Below, piece by piece: positions 1-8,868 of a stretch of 64,000 nt of DNA (position 1 is the first letter of the stretch; every line of letters begins with the position of its first letter). The stretch comes from Pseudomonas sp. NC02. Its GTDB lineage: Bacteria > Pseudomonadota > Gammaproteobacteria > Pseudomonadales > Pseudomonadaceae. The position numbers and the translations under genes are program-made. The stretch is taken from the NCBI RefSeq assembly GCF_002874965.1, contig NZ_CP025624.1, positions 682,001-746,000 on the forward strand, read 5' to 3'. The notes under the pieces are model-generated. The model did not search any database. It was given only the letters and a program-made list of their open reading frames with translations, and was not told the DNA's origin.

Positions 1-285
1 TCCGCCGCCGCCCTGGAGCTGTGGCGCCCGCACCTGGAAGGCAGTGTGGTGGTGATCGGCAATGCGCCGACAGCGCTGTTTTACCTGCTGGAAATGCTCG
101 ACGCCGGCGCGCCAAAACCTGCACTGATCCTCGGGTTCCCGGTGGGCTTTGTCGGCGCCGCCGAATCCAAGGCGATGCTGGCGGCAGACAGCCGCGGCGT
201 ACCGTTCGTGATCATGCAGGGCCGCCTCGGCGGCAGTGCGATGGCCGCCGCCGCGGTCAACGCCTTGGCCACGGAGGTAGAATGA
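1..285 (+). CDS. cobH: precorrin-8X methylmutase, C-terminal part
   Basis: The reading frame is open from the first base and ends with TGA at 283-285, so about 94 C-terminal residues are present and the start lies outside the window. The segment containing [12 protein letters not shown] and later [13 protein letters not shown] matches the end of CobH/CbiC. This enzyme shifts a methyl group from C-11 to C-12 in precorrin-8X to make hydrogenobyrinic acid, in the cytoplasmic aerobic cobalamin pathway. Its stop codon overlaps the start of cobI (ATGA), which implies translational coupling in a cob operon. The family call rests on these motifs and on the two following cob genes. Confidence 0.93.
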   Translation, partial: SAAALELWRPHLEGSVVVIGNAPTALFYLLEMLDAGAPKPALILGFPVGFVGAAESKAMLAADSRGVPFVIMQGRLGGSAMAAAAVNALATEVE

Positions 286-1016
286 TGCCGGCACGCGGAC
301 GTTTGATTGGCCTGGGCGTAGGCCCCGGCGATCCGGAACTGATTACCCTCAAAGCCCTGCGCCTGCTGCGCGAATCGCCGGTGGTGGCGTACTTCGTGGC
401 CAAGGGCAAGAAGGGCAACGCCTTCGGCATCATCGAAGACCATTTGGTGCCCCAGCAAACCCTGATGCCGCTGGTGTACCCGGTGACCACTGAAGTGTTG
501 CCGGCGCCGCTGTCCTACGAGCAAGTGATCAGCGATTTCTACGACACCGCCAGTGTCGACGTTGCGGCACATCTGGACGCGGGGCGCGATGTGGCGGTGA
601 TCTGTGAAGGCGACCCGTTCTTCTACGGCTCCTACATGTATTTGCACGACCGCCTGGCCGAGCGCTACGAAGCCCAGGTGATCCCGGGTGTGTGCTCGAT
701 GCTCGGTGGCGCCTCTGTACTGGGCGCACCGTTGGTGTACCGCAACCAGAGCCTGTCGGTGCTTTCCGGCGTGCTGCCCCATGACGAACTCAAGCGTCGC
801 CTGGCGGATGCCGACGCGGCGGTGATCATGAAGCTGGGGCGCAACTTCACCAAGGTGCGTCAGGTACTGGAAGAATTGGGATTGGCGAGCCGGGCGTTGT
901 ACGTCGAGCGCGCGACCATGGCCAATCAGAAAATCGTCGCTCTGGATCAGGTCGATCCGACGTCCTCGCCGTATTTCTCGTTGATCATCGTTCCTGGTGA
1001 AAGGTGGCAAGGCTGA
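282..1016 (+). CDS. cobI: precorrin-2 C(20)-methyltransferase
   Basis: The 244-residue product methylates precorrin-2 at C-20 using S-adenosylmethionine to give precorrin-3A. The N-terminal [17 protein letters not shown] is the glycine-rich motif of tetrapyrrole methylases, and [18 protein letters not shown] and [18 protein letters not shown] are further conserved blocks. Two adjacent ATG codons (282 and 285) could serve as the start, and the first overlaps the cobH stop. The longer open frame back to position 21 reads through cobH in another frame and is not real. The gene ends in a TGATG overlap with cobJ. Confidence 0.95.
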   Translation: MMPARGRLIGLGVGPGDPELITLKALRLLRESPVVAYFVAKGKKGNAFGIIEDHLVPQQTLMPLVYPVTTEVLPAPLSYEQVISDFYDTASVDVAAHLDAGRDVAVICEGDPFFYGSYMYLHDRLAERYEAQVIPGVCSMLGGASVLGAPLVYRNQSLSVLSGVLPHDELKRRLADADAAVIMKLGRNFTKVRQVLEELGLASRALYVERATMANQKIVALDQVDPTSSPYFSLIIVPGERWQG

Positions 1017-2656
1017 TGACGGCTCCCGCGATTGTCATCCTGGGGCAGGGCAGCCTCGCCACGGCCCGCGCTATCCAGCAGGTGTATCCCGACGCACTGA
1101 TCCACGGCCTGGCCGGGCGGGTCGAGGGCGCAGATCAGGCCTATAACGAATTCGGCGCCACAGTGCGCCAGTTGTATCAACAGGGCACGCCGATCATCGC
1201 CCTGTGTGCCGCCGGGATTGTGATCCGCACCCTGGCGCCGCTGCTGCTGGAGAAAGGCGTCGAGCCTGCTGTGCTGGCCGTCGCCGAAGACGGCAGCGCG
1301 GTGGTGCCGTTGCTCGGTGGCCTCGGTGGCGTAAACGTAATGGCGCGGGAAATCGCCGCTGCCCTGGACGTTGCCGCCGCGATCACTACCAGTGGCGAGC
1401 TGCGTTTTGGTACCTGCCTGCTCAACCCGCCCCATGGTTATCAGCTGGGGGATCTGGAGCTGGGCAAACGCTTTGTCTCGGATTTGCTGGCTGGCGAATC
1501 AGTACGCATTGAAGGCGCGGCGCCGTGGCTGGATCAGGCCAACTTGCCCCAGGATCAACAGGCGCGCTTGGCGATTCACGTCGGCAGTGCCGAGCGCACA
1601 CCTGCGGCCAATGAGTTGCTGATTTATCCGAAGACGGTGCTGGTTACCTGCCAGCCGGGGCCGCAACTGGCCGGGCGAATTCGTGCGGCGTTGCAGGATG
1701 CCGGGCTCGCCGTGCAGTCCCTGGCTTGCTTGCTGGCGGCTGAAACGGAGATGGCCGATTCGTCATTGCACGAAGCGGCGTTGGAGCTGGGCGTGCCATT
1801 GCGCTTCGCCGATCTGGCGCCTCAGGCGGACATCGCGATCACGGTGGCCGAGGCCCCTCTGGACCTGTCCCTGATCGGTCGTCCCCGTGGCCGCCTCGCG
1901 GTGATCGGTCTGGGCCCCGGCGCTGCCGAACTGATGGTACCGGCAGTAAAAGCCGAGCTGGCCCGCTGCACCGACGTGCTGGGTTACGAAACCTATGTGC
2001 GCATGGCCGGGCCGTTCCGCGCGGACCAGATCCAGCATTGCACCGACAATCGCGAAGAGATGCAGCGTGCGCGTCATGCCTTTGAGCTGGCGGCGCAGGG
2101 GCGTTCGGTGGTGGTGGTTTCCTCGGGTGACCCGGGTGTATTCGCCATGGCCGCTGCGGTGATCGAAGCCTTGCACGAGTCCAGCGACCCGGCCTGGCAT
2201 CAGGTCGACCTGGAGATTTTGCCGGGCGTATCGGCATCCCTCGCCACGGCGGCCCAGGCAGGTGCCCCGCTGGGGCATGACTTCTGTGTGATGTCACTGT
2301 CGGACAACCTCAAACCCTGGTCGATCATCGAGAAGCGCCTGGACCTGGCGTCCCAGGCCGACCTGGCGCTGGCGTTCTATAACCCGATCTCCCGTGCGCG
2401 GCCCTGGCAGTTGGGACGCGCCCTGGAAATCGTCGCGCAGCACCGCACGCCTGAAACACCGGTGGTCTTGGGCCGTGACATCGGTCGCCCGGGCCAGACC
2501 CTGCGAGTCACCACCCTGGGGCAACTGACGCCGGAGCAGGTGGACATGCGCACCATGGTGCTGATCGGTTCGTCCACCACCTGCGTCTTTGCGCGGGCAG
2601 GTGGTGGCGAGTGGGTCTACACGCCACGTTGGTACGGCGAGAAACCCGCCTCCTGA
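1016..2656 (+). CDS. cobJ: CbiG-CobJ fusion: precorrin-3B C(17)-methyltransferase with N-terminal CbiG-like domain
   Basis: The product has 546 residues, about twice a stand-alone CobJ. Residues 1 to about 285 look like CbiG, with IIALCAAGIVIRTLAPLL and PLLGGLGGVNVMAREIAAAL in the first half and a CbiG C-terminal-like region around 205-285. From about residue 295 a tetrapyrrole methylase begins with RGRLAVIGLGPGAAELM, followed by SSGDPGVFAMAAAV and ILPGVSASLATAAQAGAPLG. CobJ methylates C-17 with ring contraction. CbiG acts in the related anaerobic pathway to open the delta-lactone ring. The start at 1016 overlaps the cobI stop; an in-frame GTG at 1004 is an alternative. A strong hairpin follows the gene, so it is probably last in its operon. 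Confidence 0.92.
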   Translation: MTAPAIVILGQGSLATARAIQQVYPDALIHGLAGRVEGADQAYNEFGATVRQLYQQGTPIIALCAAGIVIRTLAPLLLEKGVEPAVLAVAEDGSAVVPLLGGLGGVNVMAREIAAALDVAAAITTSGELRFGTCLLNPPHGYQLGDLELGKRFVSDLLAGESVRIEGAAPWLDQANLPQDQQARLAIHVGSAERTPAANELLIYPKTVLVTCQPGPQLAGRIRAALQDAGLAVQSLACLLAAETEMADSSLHEAALELGVPLRFADLAPQADIAITVAEAPLDLSLIGRPRGRLAVIGLGPGAAELMVPAVKAELARCTDVLGYETYVRMAGPFRADQIQHCTDNREEMQRARHAFELAAQGRSVVVVSSGDPGVFAMAAAVIEALHESSDPAWHQVDLEILPGVSASLATAAQAGAPLGHDFCVMSLSDNLKPWSIIEKRLDLASQADLALAFYNPISRARPWQLGRALEIVAQHRTPETPVVLGRDIGRPGQTLRVTTLGQLTPEQVDMRTMVLIGSSTTCVFARAGGGEWVYTPRWYGEKPAS

Positions 2657-2663
2657 AAACAAC

Positions 2664-2686
2664 GGCGGCCCCGCCATGGGGCCGCC
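2664..2686 (+). terminator. hairpin terminator after cobJ
   Basis: GGCGGCCCC (2664-2672) and GGGGCCGCC (2678-2686) form a perfect 9-bp GC-rich stem with a 5-base loop, 8 bases after the cobJ stop. The T-tract is weak (TTGAAAC), so termination efficiency is uncertain. Confidence 0.6.
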
Positions 2687-2958
2687 TTGAAACGTCAGTC
2701 ATTGATGCCGGAAAGGTCTGCTTGCCGAGGTTTTTTTGCATCGGCTCAAGTCATACCTTTCTCTACGGCTTGAAGAAAAGCACGGCGCTTTTGTGTGCCG
2801 CCGCCTCATCCCCAGCGTTTACTCAGCTGCGCCGCCTGCAGTGATTTTTCCTGCGGGTCGCGGCGCGTCCCGTGGTCAATTTCCAGCAGCTCAAAATCCC
2901 CGGCAAGTCGACTAGTGTTGGCGTTGAGCCCCATGTTGGGGGTTATGGAGAAATGGCT
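2687..2958. other. intergenic region, about 270 bp
   Basis: No convincing gene is visible. The stretch contains a run of seven Ts near 2730 and a small hairpin of AAAAGC/GCTTTT arms near 2775-2795. It must hold the promoter for the plus-strand gene that follows, but I cannot point to clear -35 and -10 boxes. Confidence 0.4.
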
Positions 2959-3750
2959 ATGGAGCGAAACAACAAACGGATCAACAGCGCAAAAAGGAGG
3001 AAGCTGATTGCCGCTTACCGGCTTCCGGGCGCGCCCGGCCTCGCGTCGGGGTTGAGCGCGCCGGTGAAGCCCGAGGCGGATGATGAGCTGGACGCGGCGG
3101 TGGTGAACAACAGCGTCATGTCGTTTGTGCAAGGCATGACCAGCCTCAACAAGGAGTACACCCGCAAAAGCTATTTGCTGGCGAGCAGCTACGTCAGCGA
3201 TGTGCTGCGGGTCGCCCGGGGCACAGAGGCCTGGTACAACGAATTCATCAAGGTCATGAGCAGCCTCGGCTGGATGCCGGTCAGGAGCAGTTTCGAGCGG
3301 GTGTACACCTCTCGCAAGGGGCTGTCGGTACAGCTGGCGGCGCTGAACCTGATGGCGGCCACCGTGGCCTCGACGTTTCTGTCGGGGCCGCTGATCAGTG
3401 TATTGCCCAAACGGGTGGCGGAGGCGGTTGAAACCTTGAAGCAGCTCCCGGCCTCATTTGAGTTATTCAAGCGAAATACCACCACGCGTGACGGTGGCGA
3501 TTTCGGCTTGGCGTCCTGCTCGGAAATCGCCGGGGAAGTTTCGATGGTGCTGGTGACGTACAGCTCCCACGGCGTCAGCAAGCAACTGGGCATACCGTTT
3601 CTGGAGTGGGACAGTGCATCCGTCGAGGCCTTCAGTGGCCGCACGTGCCTGGTGCTGAACAGCTCGGTGGTCAACGAAGACACGATTCAACTGCTGCGGG
3701 ACAGCGCAGGGGACAAGGTCCGCCTGGCTATCGCCAACTACAGGATTTGA
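2959..3750 (+). CDS. hypothetical protein of unknown function
   Basis: The product has 263 residues from ATG 2959, which I prefer because GGAG at 2947-2950 lies eight bases upstream. ATG 2953 is too close to that site, and a GTG at 2872 gives an unsupported longer form. The N-terminus is basic (MERNNKRINSAKRRK). I see no signal peptide. A central block around residues 60-110 (NNSVMSFVQGM, then TEAWYNEFIKVMSSLGWMP) and a hydrophobic stretch LNLMAATVASTFLSGPLI are the main landmarks. The C-terminal half is predicted beta-rich (VSMVLVTYSS, TCLVLNSSVV). I do not recognise a characterised family. It sits alone between the cob operon and a convergent marC-like gene, with stop codons 1 bp apart. Confidence 0.8.
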   Translation: MERNNKRINSAKRRKLIAAYRLPGAPGLASGLSAPVKPEADDELDAAVVNNSVMSFVQGMTSLNKEYTRKSYLLASSYVSDVLRVARGTEAWYNEFIKVMSSLGWMPVRSSFERVYTSRKGLSVQLAALNLMAATVASTFLSGPLISVLPKRVAEAVETLKQLPASFELFKRNTTTRDGGDFGLASCSEIAGEVSMVLVTYSSHGVSKQLGIPFLEWDSASVEAFSGRTCLVLNSSVVNEDTIQLLRDSAGDKVRLAIANYRI

Positions 3751-3751
3751 T

Positions 3752-4348
3752 CTACGGCACCAGGTAACCGCGTACACCGGTGAAGATGATTTGTGCGGCC
3801 AGGGCGCACACGAACAGCCCCATCAACCGGCTGACAATCTGCAAGCCCTGGTCGCCGAGGATGCGTTCGATACGGTTGGACAGGTACAGCACCACGCCCA
3901 CCGTCAGGCTGGCCAGGGCGATACTGAGGATCGCGGTGATCTTGTCGTCCCAGTGCGGCTGGCTGACGCCCATCACCAGCAGCGCACCGATGGTGCCGGG
4001 GCCGACGGTCAGGGGAATGGTCAGCGGCACGATGGTCACGTCCTGCTGCACGTTGTCGGTCTGCACCGCTGACTTGCCCTGGGCCATGCCCAGGGCCGAG
4101 ATGAACAGCACACTGCCGGCGCCGATGCGGAAGGCGTCGACGGTGATGCCGAACACACTGAAAATCACCCGGCCGAACAGGTAGAGCAACACGCTCGATA
4201 CCAGGGTGGCGAGGGCCACTTTCCAGGCCAGGCGCCGCCGCTCCTTGCTGGAGTAACCGCGAGTCAGGCTGATAAAGCAGGAGAGCACGAAGAAGGGGCT
4301 GTAGAGCACCAGCATCTTCAGGTAAACGCTGAATAGCACGTGGAGCAT
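3752..4348 (-). CDS. MarC family integral membrane protein
   Basis: The 198-residue protein has about six hydrophobic segments and matches the MarC/UPF0056 family in length and pattern. Landmarks are the N-terminal LVLYSPFFVLSCFISLTRG, the central LTIPLTVGPGTIGALLVMG (the family's best-conserved block) and a hydrophobic C-terminus. These are inner-membrane proteins whose transport substrate is not established; the early link to multiple antibiotic resistance was not upheld. The gene is convergent with the preceding hypothetical gene and is followed upstream by a REP pair. Confidence 0.88.
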   Translation of the reverse strand: MLHVLFSVYLKMLVLYSPFFVLSCFISLTRGYSSKERRRLAWKVALATLVSSVLLYLFGRVIFSVFGITVDAFRIGAGSVLFISALGMAQGKSAVQTDNVQQDVTIVPLTIPLTVGPGTIGALLVMGVSQPHWDDKITAILSIALASLTVGVVLYLSNRIERILGDQGLQIVSRLMGLFVCALAAQIIFTGVRGYLVP

Positions 4349-4430
4349 GGTGGGAGCTCGCAGCGAAGGAGGGCGAGCGGGAGTTTATCAGGCCTGTGGC
4401 TGAGCGCTATCTGTGAAGCGACAACAATCC

Positions 4431-4540
4431 AATGTGGGAGCGGGCTTGCTCGCGAAAGCGGTGTGTCAGCCAATACATGTTTGACTGACACACCGCTTTC
4501 GCGAGCAAGTCGAATCGTCGCACCGCCGCTCCCACATTTT
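4431..4540. repeat. REP pair (REPIN-like), chimeric right arm
   Basis: The left arm begins AATGTGGGAGCGGGCTTGC and the right arm returns CACACCGCTTTCGCGAGCAAG in inverted orientation. The right arm then carries about 18 extra bases (TCGAATCGTCGCACCGCC) before GCTCCCACATT, unlike most copies in this window. It lies between the 5' end of marC and the 3' end of retS. Confidence 0.85.
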
Positions 4541-4559
4541 GATCTGCGTCATGCATGGG

Positions 4560-7334
4560 TCAGGTGGGAGCGTGCTCAGGGCGCTGTTGGCGCTGTGCCA
4601 CCCAGTACTCCACCAGCTCGCGCAATTGCGACAACTCCACCGGCTTGGCCATGTGCCCGTCCATCCCGGCCTGGCGTGCACGCTCTTTATGTTCCGAAAG
4701 AATGTGCGCGGTGAGTGCCACGATTGGCGTACGAATCCGCTGGTTGCTGACCTCCCACGCGCGCAGTTGCTGGGTGGCGGAGAAGCCGTCGAGGATCGGC
4801 ATTTCACAGTCCATCAACACCAGGTCGTAGCGCTGGGCCTTCATTGCCTGCAGGGCTTCTTCGCCGTTGCTGGCGGTGTCGGGCTGCAGGTTGAGCTTGC
4901 CGAGCATGCCGCGAATCACCTTGGTGGAGATGCTGTTGTCCTCCGCCACCAGGATCCGGAAGTCACTCGGCACGGTCACCGGGGCCGGCGCGCTGATCGC
5001 CGGCTGGCGTGGTTGCACGGAGCCCTTGCTGCGCTGGGTCAACTCATCGGCAAGGGTGGTCTTGAGGGTATAGCCGGCCACGGGTTTGGCGAGGATGCGC
5101 TTGATCCCGCAGTTGCGCGCGATGATCTTGCTCGGCGCATTGCTGATGCCGGTGAGCATGATCAGCAGGATGTCGTGGTTCAGGCTCGGGTCTTCCTTGA
5201 TCTTCGCCGCCAGTTGCATGCCGGTCATGCCGGGCATGTTCTGGTCCAGCAGCACCACGTCGAAATAGTCCCGCAGGTGCGCCTTGGTGCGCAGCAGCGC
5301 CAGGGCTTCCTTGCCCGAAGGCACGGCGCTCACGTTCAGGCCCCAGGCCGTGCATTGCTGCACCAGCACTTTGCGGCAGGTGTCGTTGTCGTCCACCACC
5401 AGCACGCGCGCGCCCTTGAGCGGGCCGTCGAGGTCGGAGGTCGGGTGCTCCAGGCGTTCCGGATCCAGCGGCAAGGTCAGCCACAGGGTGCTGCCTTGCT
5501 GGCTGCCACTTTTGATGCCGAATTCGCCGTTCATCAACAGGATCAGCTGGCGGGCAATGACCAGGCCCAGATGGCCGCTCAGGCGGGTGGCAGAGAGGAA
5601 GTTCTTGCTGTGCAACTCGCTGTGCAGCAGGGCGTCGCGCTCGGCGGGTTCCATCGGCAGGCCGCTGTCTTGCACGGCAATGCGCAGGCGCGGTTTGCTG
5701 CTGCGCTCGTCCAGTGCGACGACGATCAGTACTTCGCCTTCATCGGTTTTTTGCAGGGCATTTTCCAGCAGGCTCAACAGTGCCTGGCGCAGCCGCGTCG
5801 GGTCGCCGCTGATCACCCGGGGTACCTGGGGCTGGATAAAGCTGATCAGCTCGACGTTCTGCTGCTCGGCCTTGGCGCGGAAAATACTCAGGCAGTCTTC
5901 GATCAGCGCGTTGAGGTCGAACTGCACATCGTCCAATTCGATCTGCCCGGATTCCAGCTTGGAGATGTCGAGAATCTCGTTGATCAGGGTGAGCAGTTCG
6001 TTGCCGGCGCTGTGGATGGTTTGCACGTAGTCGCGTTGCTTGACTGAAAGCGGGGTGCCCAGCAGCAGTTCGGTCATGCCCAGCACGCCGTTCATGGGCG
6101 TGCGAATTTCGTGGCTGATCTTCGCCAGGAATTCGGCCTTGGCGGCGATTTCGGCGTTGCTGGCCGCCAGGTCGCGGCTGAGGCTGAAGTTGTCTTCGGT
6201 GATGGCGCGCTGGCGTTCGCCCAGGGCCAGGCTCATCAACAGGCCACTGAGGCAGATAAAGCCGAGCAGGGTGATGATCAAGCCTTGTGGCGGCACCAGC
6301 GTCAGGCCCAGCAAGGCCGGGAGAATAATCAGCGTGCCGATGTTGAAGATCACCATCGCCAGCATGAACAGGCGCGCCGGGCGGTAGCCCTTTTGCCAGT
6401 GATAGGCCGAGACGAACAACATGCTCAGGCCGGCCAGCGCCACCAGGGCGTAGGTGATGATGTTCAGGGGCAAGGTGTTGACGAACAGCAGCAACAGGCC
6501 GGTCAGGACGATCAGCAGGATGTCGGCCATCAACAGCTTGTTCAGCGGATGCGGGCCCAGTGGCGCAAAGAAGCGGTAGGCAAACATCAGCCCGCACGGC
6601 GCGGTCAGCAGCAGGGCGAGGTAGGCGCCGGGGGTTTGTACCGCGTGCCAGTTCGGCAGCCACGGGCCCAGCACGTTGAGCAGCAGCGCAAGGCTCAGCA
6701 GCAACAGCAATTCGCAGGCGGCGAGCCACAGGCTGCTGCGGGAGCGATGGTAGGCGTAGCGGGTGAGGTTGTGCAGGATCAGCATCACCAGGCAACCGAA
6801 CAGCAGCCCGTAGATCAGCGTCTGGTTCTGGTTGGCCGCAGCCAGCACGGCCGGCTCAAGGGTGATGTAGGGGCGCAGCTCGTGTTCCGAGACCATGCGC
6901 AGGTACACGTCCAGCGGCTTCTGGCTTTGCGGCATCGGCAGCATGAAGTCGCTGCTGGGCAGCGGGCGCTCGGCCTGGGGCTGGCGGGTGCCGGTAGCTT
7001 CCTGCTCCACCAGGGTGTCGCCGTCGAGTACATACAGGTTCAGGTGAGACAGGTCAGGGGCGAATACCCGCAGCACTTGCTCGTGTTTGCCGGGTTGCAG
7101 CCTGAAGCGTACCCACAACGCACCGTCCGGTTGCGCGGCGGTAATCCGGTCCAGTTCGATGGGGCTGAATTGATTGATGTAGCGGGGCGAGCGGATGTCG
7201 CTCAGTTGCAGATCGGCCTGTTCATCAAGCAATACTGCCCAGCCACTGCCTTGTGCGGCGGCCTGGGCCGGGAGCAAGCAGAGCAAGGTCAGCAGACTGA
7301 CAGTGAAACCTATGGCGATCCTGAGCCAGCGCAC
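4560..7334 (-). CDS. retS: RetS-type hybrid sensor histidine kinase with two receiver domains
   Basis: The 924-residue inner-membrane protein has an N-terminal signal/membrane segment (1-27), a periplasmic 7TMR-DISMED2-like domain (about 30-165), seven membrane spans (about 170-385), a HisKA domain with His408 in [12 protein letters not shown], a HATPase region (about 500-635), and two receivers with phospho-acceptors Asp697 and Asp842. This architecture and its place beside purD match P. aeruginosa RetS, which binds GacS and blocks the Gac/Rsm switch toward biofilm growth. The ATP pocket looks degenerate: DSGLPM stands where DxGxG is usual. That fits RetS acting by protein contact rather than catalysis. 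The RetS identity is inferred from synteny and architecture. Confidence 0.9.
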   Translation of the reverse strand: MRWLRIAIGFTVSLLTLLCLLPAQAAAQGSGWAVLLDEQADLQLSDIRSPRYINQFSPIELDRITAAQPDGALWVRFRLQPGKHEQVLRVFAPDLSHLNLYVLDGDTLVEQEATGTRQPQAERPLPSSDFMLPMPQSQKPLDVYLRMVSEHELRPYITLEPAVLAAANQNQTLIYGLLFGCLVMLILHNLTRYAYHRSRSSLWLAACELLLLLSLALLLNVLGPWLPNWHAVQTPGAYLALLLTAPCGLMFAYRFFAPLGPHPLNKLLMADILLIVLTGLLLLFVNTLPLNIITYALVALAGLSMLFVSAYHWQKGYRPARLFMLAMVIFNIGTLIILPALLGLTLVPPQGLIITLLGFICLSGLLMSLALGERQRAITEDNFSLSRDLAASNAEIAAKAEFLAKISHEIRTPMNGVLGMTELLLGTPLSVKQRDYVQTIHSAGNELLTLINEILDISKLESGQIELDDVQFDLNALIEDCLSIFRAKAEQQNVELISFIQPQVPRVISGDPTRLRQALLSLLENALQKTDEGEVLIVVALDERSSKPRLRIAVQDSGLPMEPAERDALLHSELHSKNFLSATRLSGHLGLVIARQLILLMNGEFGIKSGSQQGSTLWLTLPLDPERLEHPTSDLDGPLKGARVLVVDDNDTCRKVLVQQCTAWGLNVSAVPSGKEALALLRTKAHLRDYFDVVLLDQNMPGMTGMQLAAKIKEDPSLNHDILLIMLTGISNAPSKIIARNCGIKRILAKPVAGYTLKTTLADELTQRSKGSVQPRQPAISAPAPVTVPSDFRILVAEDNSISTKVIRGMLGKLNLQPDTASNGEEALQAMKAQRYDLVLMDCEMPILDGFSATQQLRAWEVSNQRIRTPIVALTAHILSEHKERARQAGMDGHMAKPVELSQLRELVEYWVAQRQQRPEHAPT

Positions 7335-7395
7335 GGCGAAATCCCTTCGTAGGTTGATGCATGGGTATAACTATGCGCGGGGCCACAAGCGTAGG

Positions 7396-7416
7396 GCAAG
7401 GGCCAGAGGCCCCTGC
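7396..7416 (-). terminator. possible hairpin after purD
   Basis: Downstream of the purD stop on the minus strand, GCAGGGGCC and GGCCCTTGC can pair over nine positions (one G-T) around a 3-base loop. There is no T-tract, so it may be only a processing or stabilising hairpin. It also lies in the retS upstream region. Confidence 0.35.
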
Positions 7417-7436
7417 CTAACCGAACGGATAGCTGT

Positions 7437-8729
7437 TTACTGACTTTCGCCACGCTCACGGGCAATGGCGCGGTAGCCAATGTCGGTGCGGTAGAAGCAG
7501 CCTTTCCAGTCGATCTTCGCCGCCAGCTTGTAAGCCTGTTGCTGAGCGGCATCTACGCTGCTGCCCATGGCGGTTGCGCACAGTACGCGACCACCGGCGG
7601 TGACGACCTTGCCATCCTTGAGCGCGGTGCCCGCGTGGAACACCTTGCCTTCCAGCGTAGCAGCCGCGTCCAGACCTTCAATCACATCGCCCTTGGCGTA
7701 GTCGGCCGGGTAGCCGCCGGCGGCCAGCACGATGCCGACGCTCGGGCGCGGGTCCCACTGGGCTTCGACCTTGTCCAGGGCCTGGGCCAGCGCAGCTTCA
7801 ACCAACAGCACCAGGCTCGATTGCAGGCGCAGCATCACCGGTTGGGTTTCCGGGTCGCCGAAGCGGCAGTTGAACTCGATGACTTTCGGATTGCCGGCCT
7901 TGTCGATCATCAAGCCGGCGTACAGGAAACCGGTGTATACATTGCCTTCATCGGCCATGCCGCGCACGGTTGGCCAGATGACCAGGTCCATCACGCGCTT
8001 GTGCACTTCGGCGGTAACCACTGGCGCCGGGGAGTAGGCGCCCATGCCGCCGGTGTTCGGGCCGCTGTCGCCGTCACCCACACGTTTGTGGTCCTGGCTG
8101 GTGGCCATCGGCAGTACGTTCTTGCCGTCGACCATCACGATGAAGCTGGCTTCTTCGCCGTCGAGGAACTCTTCGATCACCACGCGCGAACCGGCTTCAC
8201 CGAAAGCGTTGCCGGCGAGCATGTCGCGCACGGCGTCTTCGGCTTCAGCCAGGGTCATTGCGACGATCACGCCTTTACCGGCGGCCAGGCCGTCGGCCTT
8301 GATCACGATCGGTGCACCGACTTCACGCAGGTAGGCCAGGGCCGGCTCGATCTCGGTGAAGTTCTGGTAGTCGGCGGTCGGGATCTTGTGGCGCGCCAGG
8401 AAATCCTTGGTGAAGGCTTTCGAGCCTTCCAGCTGGGCAGCGCCGGCGGTTGGGCCGAAGCAGTCCAGGCCGCGGCTGCGGAACAGGTCCACAACGCCAG
8501 CTACCAAGGGCACTTCCGGGCCGACGATGGTCAGGGAAACGTTTTTCTCGGCAAAGTCCGCCAGTTGCTCAAGGGCCAACACGTCGATGGCGACGTTTTC
8601 GCACTTGGCTTCAATGGCGGTACCGGCGTTGCCGGGGGCGACGAAAACTTTCTGGACACGTGGGTCCTGGGCAACTTTCCAGGCCAGGGCGTGTTCACGG
8701 CCACCGCTGCCAATGATCAAAACATTCAT
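7437..8729 (-). CDS. purD: phosphoribosylamine-glycine ligase
   Basis: The 430-residue enzyme joins glycine to 5-phosphoribosylamine with ATP to make GAR, the second step of purine synthesis. The start is ATG 8729, giving the family N-terminus MNVLIIGSGGREHALAWK. The open frame continues upstream to 8933, but that part is translated repeat sequence. ATP-grasp hallmarks include VIKADGLAAGKGVIVA, GPNTGGMGAYSPAP and IEFNCRFGDPETQ. The gene lies downstream of purH on the same strand, separated by an array of four hairpins. Confidence 0.97.
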   Translation of the reverse strand: MNVLIIGSGGREHALAWKVAQDPRVQKVFVAPGNAGTAIEAKCENVAIDVLALEQLADFAEKNVSLTIVGPEVPLVAGVVDLFRSRGLDCFGPTAGAAQLEGSKAFTKDFLARHKIPTADYQNFTEIEPALAYLREVGAPIVIKADGLAAGKGVIVAMTLAEAEDAVRDMLAGNAFGEAGSRVVIEEFLDGEEASFIVMVDGKNVLPMATSQDHKRVGDGDSGPNTGGMGAYSPAPVVTAEVHKRVMDLVIWPTVRGMADEGNVYTGFLYAGLMIDKAGNPKVIEFNCRFGDPETQPVMLRLQSSLVLLVEAALAQALDKVEAQWDPRPSVGIVLAAGGYPADYAKGDVIEGLDAAATLEGKVFHAGTALKDGKVVTAGGRVLCATAMGSSVDAAQQQAYKLAAKIDWKGCFYRTDIGYRAIARERGESQ

Positions 8730-8762
8730 TTCAAAAAACCTCGGATGACGCTGAATTCTGAC

Positions 8763-8863
8763 CGTTCCCACGCTCTGCGTGGGAATGCCTCTTGTGACGC
8801 TCTGCGTCACGCTTTGGGACGCGGAGCGTCCCGGGCTGCATTCCCACGCAGAGCGTGGGAACG
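8763..8863. repeat. cluster of four REP-like hairpins between purH and purD
   Basis: Four short hairpins lie in tandem. H1 is TTCCCACGC-TCT-GCGTGGGAA (8765-8785), H2 is GTGACGC-TCT-GCGTCAC (about 8794-8810), H3 is GGGACGC-GGA-GCGTCCC (about 8816-8832), and H4 is TTCCCACGC-AGA-GCGTGGGAA (about 8841-8861). H1 and H4 are inverted copies of one another. This family differs from the GTGGGAGC-type REP pairs elsewhere in the window. The array sits inside the purH-purD transcription unit and ends 5-8 bp from the purH stop. Confidence 0.85.
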
Positions 8864-8868
8864 AGCAA

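Noticed and set aside
4431..4540. Possible bidirectional terminator at the REP pair between marC and retS
   Set aside because: The inverse arms can form hairpins, but the same sequence occurs at seven other sites and is a REP family; no T-tract follows either side closely.
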